From the NCBI GenBank assembly GCA_964017235.1, contig OZ024930.1, positions 155,682,221 through 155,746,220 on the forward strand: 64,000 nucleotides of DNA. The letters are read 5' to 3'. The position numbers were made by a program, and so were the translations under genes. Positions 11,701-23,700 of the stretch are shown here, piece by piece. A model generated the notes under the pieces. That model made no database searches. It saw nothing but the letters and a program-made list of their open reading frames with translations, and was not told the origin of the DNA. Each line of letters begins with the position of its first letter. Position 1 is the stretch's first letter. Origin of the DNA: Sabellastarte sp. h YS-2021. Lineage: Eukaryota; Annelida; Polychaeta; Sabellida; Sabellidae.

Positions 11701-14700
11701 CAACACCACCAAGTACTCACACATCACTCCAGTTAGAAAAGCACTACATTGGTTGCCGATTAAGTACCGTTCTATCTTTAAGACTGCCATGCTGGTATAT
11801 AAGTTCCTACACAGTGGTAACCCCAAATACTTTGAACCCTTCCTGATTCCCAGACATAGTGCATATAACACACGTCGAAGTCAATCTGATGGCATATTTC
11901 TTGAGGTTCCCCAGTTTGCTTCAGTTTTCAAGTCTCGAAAACATTTTGGACTCAGTGATGCACCTATGATTTGGAATGACCTTCCTGATGAGGTCCGCTC
12001 TGCAAACTCACTTGCCTCTTTCAGGTCAAAGTTGAAGTCATACCTCTTTGGAAAAGCATACCCACCCTAAATTTCCAATCTCCTTCTGCTTTCTCCGCGG
12101 TGCTGACCCCTGCAATGTCTCTGGTTTTTGAATATTGAACAATGTTTTTGTGTGATGCGCCTTAGAATCTGTCTTTTGACAGAGATTAAGCGCTATAAAA
12201 GTGCTATTAGAATTAGAATACAGTAGCTATATAACAGCAGCCTTACCGCCTGGTCTCCCTCTCCTCTGAATGGTACTTTCTGATTATCTCTCATGCCTTT
12301 ATCTACATGCACTTCCAGTATTTTTGACTGCTGTGTGACTTTCTTTCCTTTACACTCCTTACACCTGTCTTTCTCATTGATCATCTCACCTGCAATGAAA
12401 CAACAGAACCATGTACACAAATTTCACCTGCAACACTCAAAAAATTGGAAAGTAAAATGACAGTTTGTTAAAACTGTTTCTAGGATGTCCATTCAGGTGG
12501 TCAAGATTCAACACTTCAAACGATCTGGCATTAATTACCAATTTCCACACTTTGGGTCAGGGTTGGGAATTCAATGTTAAAAACCAATAACCTCAGTTGG
12601 GCAGGGGTAAATCTGTTACCGATTGTGCTTCCAATTTAGATCACAAACAAAATGAATTTTACTTCTTATAGAAAAGTGTATTATTTTTGAGAACATATTA
12701 AAACTTTATATTACTCACCTTCTCCTTTGCAATCAGGGCATACTGTCTGCATCTGCTGCACCATGCCTGGACCCAGCTGTCTGAGAGTAACCTTCACCCC
12801 TCGGCCACTGCAAGTCCTGCACGGATGCATGGCCCCAGACTTACCTCCCTCCCTAAAATAACGTGGTTGTGATAAGAATTACAAATAAACAAGGTCAAAA
12901 GGGGTTTTGGTCTACTAGCACAAGCGCGAGTAGTGCCCATTGCTGCTTAACTTCTGTAAAACACGGACACTCCTCATACTACGCCACAATTCATTAAATT
13001 CCAGAGACCATAAAAAAGTGATCTCTAGAAGTGCGAGCCAAGCTATAGCTCCTGCTTAAAAACTATGACCATACAAATGACAAGTGTTAAGTGAATGCAA
13101 GTCCCTAGCTTGTTTGCTTCACAAATGTAGCAAGTGGGATCATAGTAATGGATTACAGAGGAGTTTTAAGTTCTGAGGAGCATACTTACTATATAAACTG
13201 TAAAACCTTTTATCAAAAGTCTTTCAATTTTTATAGTCTATGGCATCTCAATACATGTAAAACACCTGGTCTTACTATGACAACAGTTTCAATAAAACAA
13301 TGAAGAATGAATGTACAACAATCAGAGATGTGCAGTGCCCACTTGCAGACAGGGCACTGATAAATACAGTTTGGCGTTGACCACAGGCCAACAGATAAGG
13401 CTGCCTAGGGTTAGCCACACTATCAGACAGCTTATACATTAAACCATTTTCTTTGTACCATATTACAAAATGCTACAAAAAAAACAAAAAAAAAAACAAA
13501 TTTTCTTTATGGGAAACCTGATGTGTCGACACCTTTCTGAAAAAACACTATGTATAAAGCTTCATCATTACAAAACAAGATCTATTACAACCACAATAAC
13601 TATATTTCTCATTTATATTACATTAGGCAAATGTCTCAGCATTGTTCATTGTCACTGTGAATGTGATGTGAAAACTAGATTGGGCCAACTCGGCGCCAAC
13701 ATATCCCCAGACAGGTCATCACTCACGCCACAGGTTTTGATCGGGAATTTTTTAAAACATAATTACCCATTATTATATGAACTTCAGCACATCAATCTAC
13801 TCTGTTTATATCTTCCCAAGGAAGATGGTGTATCCCCAGACGCCGAATACACAACTCAAATTATATTTTCAATCTTCCTGCAATGATAACTCTAAACCTA
13901 TTTTCAAAGTATTTAAATGATTGATGATTGAATGTCCATTCTAAAATAATAATCCCAAAAGAGCATATCTGTTTCTATATTTGTTGACAAATAAAATATT
14001 ATTTTTAACTCAACTCATCATACTTTTCAATCTTCCTTCAAAGTATTTAAATGATTGATCATTCAATGTCCATTCTAAAATTCATTATCCAAAAAGCGCA
14101 TATCTGTTTCTATATTTGTTCACAAATAAAATATTATTTAAAAAAAAATTATTTATATTATTATTTTATTATATTATTTTTAGAATTTGCAAATTGTTTT
14201 CAGTTATTCATTTCCTCTATACCTATATATGTGGTCCATATATATGCAACCTAAATATGTGACACAATCTCAGTTCTGACTCCCCTTTGTGTTATATGTA
14301 ATGAAGCCCACCACCTCCCACCCCCACCCCTCTCCCCTTCTCCACACCTCTCTCACTATTACACAAGATCTGCAACCCCATTGAGTTCTTTGTTTCTCAT
14401 CTGATATCATTAAATACCTTTGTTTATTTAGTGTCACTCAATATAGCTGGAGGTCCCAGAGGTGGGTGGGGGGAATCCGGGTGGGGGATGTGGGTTTGGG
14501 ACTACAAAGAGATGGAGAGCTACAGCATAAATGGTAAACAAACAATCTATATAAAAGGGGTACTCAAATACAAAAAGAATTGAGAATTTTAAGTATGTGA
14601 TTATCAACTGAAATGAGTTCATAACTGTAGGAGCTGTGCCAAAATTAACTGAGGCAATTTGAGTAAAACTGGGCTAGTTGAGGGTTAAAAATCCCCTAGT

Positions 14701-17700
14701 TTTACTACATAAGGATATAATTTCATTAATATTGGGACTTAAAGCTCACTTAAAGTGTCCATTTTGTCTACTTGAATATGTTTAACCAGTTTCATTTTAA
14801 AAAGTTAAAAACTCAGCAAGCAGAGGTATAACACACAAAAATAAGTTCTTAAAAGACTAAGATAGCCATAATATTATTAATATTCAAAATTTAAATAGAC
14901 AGGCATTTCCTTTTAAAAATTCAAAGATTTCAGCTCTATAACCCACATAGTTTGACAGTTACTGGGCTTTAAAGTGGCATAATGTCCATAAATTGGGTTT
15001 CTGTGGGCATTTTACAATTGTTAAAGAGACCTTAGCAATTAAACTACAGATCTGAAACTTTTTGGGGGACATACATAACAAACAAAAATTATATATAATA
15101 CAGTTTAAGACTTGTCACACTAAGCATTTCCAAATAACAGGGCAAAATACGGAAAAAATGTCAAAAAAGGCACTTGGGCGAGTGTCTATGGCCCTCATAC
15201 ACAGGTTAAATGTCTACTAAAAGCCTTGATTTTCGGCATATGTAAAAAGGACATAATAATGCATTCCCAGATGGGATTTCAGCTCCATCATTCACATAGT
15301 TTAACAGTCACAGGGCTTAAAGGTGGTAAAAAGTCCAAATATTGGGTCTCTGTGGGACTTTTAGAGATCTCGATGTGGCTTCAAATTAAAGCTTCAGACT
15401 TAAAATTTGTTACATACTAAGATTACACATAGAATATGTATCAAATAAAGTTTGAAACTTCTCAGACTCACCATTTCCAAGTTACAGAGCAAAATATGTG
15501 AAAAATGTCTTAAAAGGGTCACTCAGGTGGGTGTTTAAGGTCCTCATACACAGGTTAAATGTCTACTTGAAGCCTTGATTTTTGGCACATGTAAAAAGAA
15601 CATAATAATGTATTCCCAGATGAGATTTCAGCTCTATCAGTCACATAGTTTAACAGTCACAGGCCTTAAAATTGGCAAAAAGTCCAAATACTGGGTCTTT
15701 ATGGGGCCTTCTAGAGACCTAAATGTGGCCTTCAGACTTAAAATTTGTCACATACTAAGATTACACATAGAATATGCATCTAATACAGTTTGAAACTTCT
15801 TAGACTTACCATTTTCAAGTTACAGGGAAAAATATGTGAAAAATGTCTAAAAATGGTCACTCGGGTGGGGATTTATGGTCCTCATACACAGGTTAAATGT
15901 CTTCTTAAAGCCTTAATTTTTGGCACATATAAAAATAACATACTAATATCTTCTCAGATAGGATTTGAGCTCTATCAGTCACATAGTTTGACAGTCACAG
16001 GGCTTAAAGTAGCAAAAAGTCCAAATATTGGGTCTTTGGGAGCCTTTTAGAGACCTCAATTTGACCTTCAAAATTAAAGCTTCAGACTTAAAATCTGTTA
16101 CATACTAAGATTACACACAGAATATATATCTAATACAGTTTGAAACTTCTCAGACTTACCATTTCCAAGTTACAGGGAAAAAGATGTGAAAAATGTCTTA
16201 TAAGGGTCACTCGGGTGGGTGTTTATGGTCCTCATACACAGGTTAACTGTCTATTAAAGGCCTAAATGTTGGGGCACATATAAGAAAACACATAGATATA
16301 TTCCCAGATGATATTTAACTTAGATGAGAGACATAGTTTGAAAGCCACAGTGCTTGAAAGTGGCAAAAAGTGCATAAATTGGGTCTCTGTGGGCACTTTT
16401 GAGACCTTAAGTCGACCCCTTTGGGTAAACCTACAGCCCTAAAATTTTCTACAGACAAGGATTACATATCAAAGTTATACCTAGCGCAGTTTGAGACTCA
16501 TCAGAATTATCACTTCCAAATTATAGGGCAAAATATGTGAAAAGTATAGCAAAAAATCCCTAAGTGGGGGTATTTATGGGCCTCAAACACAATTTTCTCC
16601 TCAACTTAAAGTCATGATTTTCGGCACATGTACTAAGAACATATTAATGTGTTGTCAGGTAAAATTTCAGCCAGCTGAGCATCATAGTTTGTGACCTACA
16701 GGGCTCTAAGTAGGGCTGCCACGAGTAGTAATTTTACTACTCGAGTACTCTTTAACCATTACTCTACTCTTGAACGAGTACTCTTTTTTACAATGAAATC
16801 AAGAAAATGTACCATTTCACTGTAGAATTTGATATATTGCACATCATTTCTGACAAAAATATAGTGGAAAATTCAAAATTTTAATGCAGACGAGTACTCT
16901 TTTCCTGATTTTGTACTTTAAATAATCCAGTACTCTACTCTTTGACGAGTACTCTACTACTCTGTGGCAGCCCTAGCTCTATGTGGCCAAAAGTCCAATT
17001 TCTGACCTTAAGGTGGCCATAAGTTCTTTTTTACTGGGAGTTTAAGGTCACCTTAAAATAGGGATCTTCCTTTGGGCACCCTTAACATGTGTACCAAGTT
17101 TGAAAAAAAAATATTAATTTGTTTTTGAGTTATCGCGTCCACAAGGAAATTTCTACGGCGGCGGCGGCGCGACGGACCTGAATCCAATATATCCCCGACT
17201 TTCTTCTGGGGATATAATTATTATTAAGTGTAGGGCTGGGAGTGGTGATAAAAAACAGCCCCGAGTACCCACACTCAACCCAAATTCGAATAATCGCAAG
17301 ATATAATATCTGCCATTAGAAGTCTTCTGTAAACAAATGATAACTTTGGAAGAAAAACGTCTTCTATTTAAACAAGTATCATAGAATATGGATATATACA
17401 TTTTTTATACATTTTTAAACGGAAACCACAACTTAAATTGATATTATGTGGTGGAAATGTAGCATATTTTACACATGCGTTTCATTTCGTGGGCAATAAT
17501 ACAATAGGCTGCAAGTAATTGAATAGTTAAAATGGACTCAAGTCCTAACAAAAACCGACTCGTCCTTCAAGGTTCAAGTAACTGTTTGCAGCCCTAATCA
17601 AGTGTACTTTATTAAAGCTAAGAAAGTGATACTTACCCATTGCATTTAGGACATATAATCTGCTTACTAAGTTGCAATTTCGATGTCTTTCCATTGTATA

Positions 17701-20700
17701 AATCTTCCAATGATACTCTAAAAATAAGACAAAATAAGACCCAATGCAGGAAATAATATTCATAATACAAGAAATGACAATACTTTAAGAACGTGATTAG
17801 TTTTATACTTAAACAGGAATTGGTAAAACTAAGACTTACACTTAACTAGGTATTCTAGTTCACACGTTAAATCTCATTAGAAAAACGCTCTCTCAGGAAC
17901 CATTATCTTTTCTACTAAAAAAGGATATTTTCAATAAACACAGTTTTACATAAAAGGGCTTCTACTATATGTAGACTTAAAGATATTACCTGAGTGGATG
18001 CAGTGTATCTTCTCCTCTTCTTCTCCTGTGTCTACTGCTTCCACCAAAACCAAATGGTGAACCCCCAAACAGACCCCCAAATAACCCACCAAATATGTCA
18101 TCAGGGAAACCTAAACACGGATAACAAAGAGAATTTGATTCCATAGGTACTGCATGATGTATCTTTGTGATGAAAACAAATTCAGTTATTAGGGGTACAG
18201 TACAACCCTTTACAAAATCAAAACAGTACATCGAAAAACTATTTCTTTGCATATTTCTTGTGTGTGTGTGGCTTGTGTATGCAGCCAGAGCAATACAAAG
18301 GAAAAATAGCAATAGAGATGCCGACACCACACAGCCCAGGGAAATAGTTTTCAACACCATGAGATGCAGAAGTGACACAGTACAAAGATCAGGAGACTTC
18401 CAGAGTAAATAGTGTGACATGATGCTGCACACCTACACCCGCCATCCAATGTCCTTACCAAGTAGCAACTTTCTACACCTTATGGTTTCCAAGGTAGTAC
18501 CTGGACAAGATTTTAAAGTCAATTTCGCTACAGCAAGGTAAACAGTCAAATCAAGGCCACATCATGGGGTTACACAACCACAACCACACCCCCTAACCAA
18601 TGTCCCTGCCAAGTGTCAACTTCCTACACCTTATATTTTCCCAGATATAGAACAGACAACACTTTAAAGGTCAATGTCACTACGGCAAGGTCAAATCAAG
18701 GTCTCATCATGACATCGCATACCTACACCTTTGACCAATGTCTCTACAAAGTATCAACTTTCTATACCCTACATTTCCAAGGTATAGCCCAATCAAGATT
18801 ACAAAGGTCAAGGTCACTACAGCAAATGCAAAGGTCAAATCAAGGTCACATCATGACACTGCACAACGTCCCCCAAAAAGTATCAACATCTTACACCTAA
18901 GGGTTTCTGAGATACGGCCCGGAAAACCTTTTTCCTGCCACCCATCCAGACAATATGGGTGAAAACAATACCCACATAGTCCTTAGAAGCTGTGGGGTAA
19001 AAATAAAAATAGCATTGGAGATGCCCTTACCAATGCCGAAAATAGTTTTCAACACCATGAGATACATAAGAAGTGAAACAGTACAAAAATCAGGAGACCA
19101 AACAATGTCAGCTTTGTGAAGGTGAAAATAATGTGGAAGTAGAGAAAAGGATGTTACGTTTAAGACAGAAAATGTACTATGTACACCTACACCCCCCAAC
19201 TACTGTTCCTACACACTACGATTTCTGAGATATGACCTGCACAAGATTTTAAAGGTCAAGGTGACTACAGCAAGGTTAAAGGTCACACCATGATGTTGCA
19301 CACCTACAACCCCTAACCCATGTCCATAGCAATTATCATTTTCCTATACCTTATGGTTGCTGAGATATATCTCAAACAAGACTTTTTAAAGTTCAAGGTC
19401 ACTACAGCAAGGTCAAAAGTCAAACTAGACCTAGCGCATCGGAGAACCGATGCAAATTGTATCCACCGTAAAGACAATGCACCAAAACCTCTAGGACCAA
19501 TAATAAGCAAGTTATAAGCACTTTTAAGTTTGGCTGTCCTCATTTGACCTTCAAGGAGGCGCCCAAGGTCAAATCCGACCACACCAGAAGATTCCCAGAA
19601 GATGATTTTCTATATGTTGGTTTACTATCCCAAACATCTTCGACCAGTAATAAGCAAGTTATAAGCACTTTTAAGCTTGGCTATCCTTGTTTGACCTTGA
19701 CTAAGGGGCCCAAGGTCAAATCAGACCACATCAGAAGATTCCCTGCCCATGATTTCCTATATGTTGGTTTACCATTCCAAAACTCTAGGACCAATAATAA
19801 GCGAGTTATAAGCACTTTTTAGGTTGGCTATCCTCATTTGACCTTGAAGGAGGGGTCCAAGGTCAAATCTGACCACACCAGAAGATTCCCAGCCCATGAT
19901 TTTCTATATGTTGGTTTACCATCCCAAACCTCTAGGACCAATAATAAGCGAGTTATAAGCACTTTTAAGTTTGGCTGTCCTCGTTTGACCTTGAAGAAGG
20001 GGCCCAAGATCAAATCCGACCATGACAGAACATTCCCCGCCCATGATTTCCTATATGTTGGTTTACCATCCCAAACCTCTAGGACCAATAATAAGCGAGT
20101 TATAAGCACTTTTAAGTTTGGTTGTCCTCGTTGGACCTTGAATGAGGGGCCCAAGGTCAAATCCGACCACACCAGAAGAATCCCAGCCCATGATTTCCTA
20201 TAGGTTGGTTTACCATCCCAAACCTCTAGGACCAATAATAAGTGAGTTATAGGCACTTTAACCTTTGGCTATCCTCGTTTGACCTTGAAGGAGGGGCCCA
20301 AGGTCAAATCCGACCATGCCAGAAGATTCCCAGCCCATGATTTCCTATAGGTTGGTTTACCATCCCAAACCTCTAGGACCAATAATAAGCGAGTTATAAG
20401 CACTTTTAGGTTTGGCTGTAATCATTTGACCTTGAAGGAGGGGCCGAAGGTCAAATCCGACCACACCAGAAGATTCCCAGCCCATGATTTCCTATAGGTT
20501 GGTTTACCATCCCAAACCTCTAGGACCAATAATAAGCGAGTTATAGGCACTTTAACCTTTGGCTATCCTCGTTTGACCTTGAAGGAGGGGCCCAAGGTCA
20601 AATCCGACCACACCAGAAGATTCCCAGTGCATGATTTCCTATATGTTGGTTTGCCATCCCAAACCTCTAGGACCAATAATAAGAGAGTTATAAGCATTTT

Positions 20701-23700
20701 TATGTTTGGCTATCCTCATTTGACCTTGAAGGAGGGCCCAAGGTCAAATCCGACCACACCAGAAGATTCCCAGTACATGCTTTCCTATATGTTGGTTACC
20801 ATCCCAAACATCTAGGACCAATAATAAGCGAGTTATAAGCACTTTTAAGTTTGGCTGTCCTCATTTGACCTTGAAGGAGGGGCCCAAGGTCAAATCCGAC
20901 CACGCCAGAAGATTCCCAGCCCATGATTTCCTATAGGTTGGTTTACCATCCCAAACCTCTAGGACCAATAATAAGAGAGTTATAGGCACTTTTACCTTTG
21001 GCTATCCTCGTTTGACCTTGAAGGAGGGGCCCAAGGTCAAATCCGACCACACCAGAAGATTCCCAGCCAATGATTTCCTATATGCTCGTTTACCATCCCA
21101 AACCTCTAGGACCAATAATAAGCGAGTTATAAGCACTTTTAAGTTTGGCTGTCCTCGTTTGACCTTGAAGGAGGGGCCCAAGGTCAAATCCAACCACGCC
21201 AGAAGATTCCCAGCCCATGATTTCCTATATGTTGGTTACCATCCCAAACATCTAGGACCAATAATAAGCGAGTTATAAGCACTTTTAAGTTTGGCTGTCC
21301 TCATTTGACCTTGAAGGAGGGGCCCAAGGTCAAATCCGACCACGCCAGAAGATTCCCAGCCCATGATTTCCTATAGGTTGGTTTACCATCCCAAACCTCT
21401 AGGACCAATAATAAGAGAGTTATAGGCACTTTTACCTTTGGCTATCCTCGTTTGACCTTGAAGGAGGGGCCCAAGGTCAAATCCGACCACACCAGAAGAT
21501 TCCCAGCCAATGATTTCCTATATGCTCGTTTACCATCCCAAACCTCTAGGACCAATAATAAGCGAGTTATAAGCACTTTTAAGTTTGGCTGTCCTCGTTT
21601 GACCTTGAAGGAGGGGCCCAAGGTCAAATCCAACCACGCCAGAAGATTCCCAGCCCATGATTTCCTATATGTTGGTTTACCATCCCAAACCTCTAGGACC
21701 AATAATAAGCGAGTTATAAGCACTTTTAAGTTTGGCTGTCCTCATTTGACCTTGAAGGAGGGGCCCAAGGTCAAATCCAACCACGCCAGAAGATTCCCAG
21801 CCCATGATTTCCTATATGTTGGTTTACCATCCCAAACCTCTAGGATCGATAATAAGCGAGTTATAAGCACTTTTAAGTTCTGCCATCCTCGTTTGACCTT
21901 GAAGGAGGGGTCCAAGGTCAAATCTGACCACATCAGAAGATTCGCAGCACATGATTTCCTATAGGTTGGCTTCATATTGTAAACCTCTAGGACCAATAAT
22001 AAGGGAGATATAGGCACTTTTAAAGTCCGCTATGTGGGTTACTTCGGCACTCCGTGGATGACCTTGAATTAGGAGCTTCAAGGTCAATGAGTGCAAGTTG
22101 GTAGAGGACATGTATATGTGTCATACATATCACCTATGAAGAGATTCAACCTTCTACCTATGAGGAACAGCCAGTAGAAAAATGTAGATTATTTTCAAAG
22201 AAATGCCCGTGGCGGCCATCTTGTTTTTCAGAATGAGGCTATTTTCCTTCCCAGAGAAGCTTACCCCCCAATGAAGATATCCTGCAAATTTGGTGAACCT
22301 AGCTGCTGTTGTTTTCCTCCTAGAGCGTTAACGCTGAAAATCTCTCTACGTGCGGCGGCGGCGTAGCGGACGCTAAACCAAAGTATCCACCGGATGCTTC
22401 CGGTGGATACAATTAAGGTCACACCATGACATGGGACACCTACACCCTCAAAAAACCAATGGCCCTACCAAGTACCAAGTATCCACTTCCTATACAATAT
22501 GGATACCAAGATATAGCTCAGACAATATTTTAAACTTCAAAGTCACGACGGAAAGGTCAAATCAATTTCATACCACAATTTTGCATACCTACAGGGCCTA
22601 ACCAATTATTGCACCAAGTATCAACGGATTCAGAGATATAGCCCTGATAAATGTTAAAGGTCAAGGTCACTACAGCAAGGTCAAAGGTCAAATCAAGATT
22701 ACACCATGACGTTGCACACCTACACCCTCTAACCAATGTTCCTTCAAAGTATCAACATCCCACACTTTATGTTTTCCAAGACATAGTCTGGACAAGATTT
22801 CAAAGGTCAAAGTCACTACTGCAGGGTCAAATAAAGGTCACACCATGATGTTGCACACCTACACCCCCTAAACAATGTCCATACCAAGTATCAACTTCCT
22901 ACACCTTACAGTTTCTGAGATGCAGGCCAAACAAAACTTTTCCTGTTGCTCATCCATCATGTGTGAAAACAATACCCCAACTGTGGGGTAAAAATGCAAG
23001 ACATACCCACAAGTCACAGTAAAAAACAGCTGAAAATATTTAAAATCTGCGAGGGTAGTATTGTGTTTATAATTGGATAACAAAAATTTGAATAATATAG
23101 GTTCCCCTGTCCTACATATACAACTGAGAATCTGAGATTACCCTAAAATTAATGATGTAAATAAATTCTGAATAATACAAGATCAGCATATTTTGGCAAA
23201 GTCCTTTGGGTGGAGATTGTAGATGGTGACAGAACACTTACAGATAGTGCTGGGAGATCGCTTGGATTTTCCGTGTCGATGTTCGTATCGGACATTTGTA
23301 ACCAAACTTCGAACATTTCCAATTATGGAGTCGAAGTGTTAAAAAGATAGATAAAATATTAAATTATATGAAGTAAAATACACACAAATTACCACAAATA
23401 TGACCAAAATATAATCTAAAAGCCATTCACAGACGTCTCCCTCACTAACAGACTATGCTTGATGTATCCTCACTTGTGATTGGCTGATTTTATTATTACC
23501 TTGACAACAGTTGGAAAACCCCAAGGTGTTTCTATTTACGTTATTTTTATTGCATTCACGGCTAGTTTTGTGATTTTAACTGATGGATATTTCAGATTTT
23601 TACAAAATATTATTAAGGTTAGCATTTTATTGTGACCAAAAGGCTGCAAAGAAATGGATTTAGAAATATCGGTTTTACTTAAATTTTACCGATCATTGAT

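Larger units (their letters stand above)
19166..22995 (+). mobile_element. Family-B element split by a family-E insertion
   Basis: B-type sequence runs 19166-19424 and resumes at 22413-22995, ending at a hairpin near 22973-22990 (ATACCCC/GGGGTA). The text either side of the insertion (GCAAGGTCAAAAGTCAAA then TTAAGGTCACACCATGACA) joins into the normal B sequence seen elsewhere, without a duplicated target. Confidence 0.65.

Noticed and set aside
17986-18432. 148-codon minus-strand frame as a separate gene
   Set aside because: Only 17990-18110 is coding (DNAJA2 exon 4); the rest is intron read-through.
19834-22017. Open frames of 60-170 codons on both strands
   Set aside because: All fall in the 146-bp family-E array and repeat the same peptide with shifts; no start context or domain.
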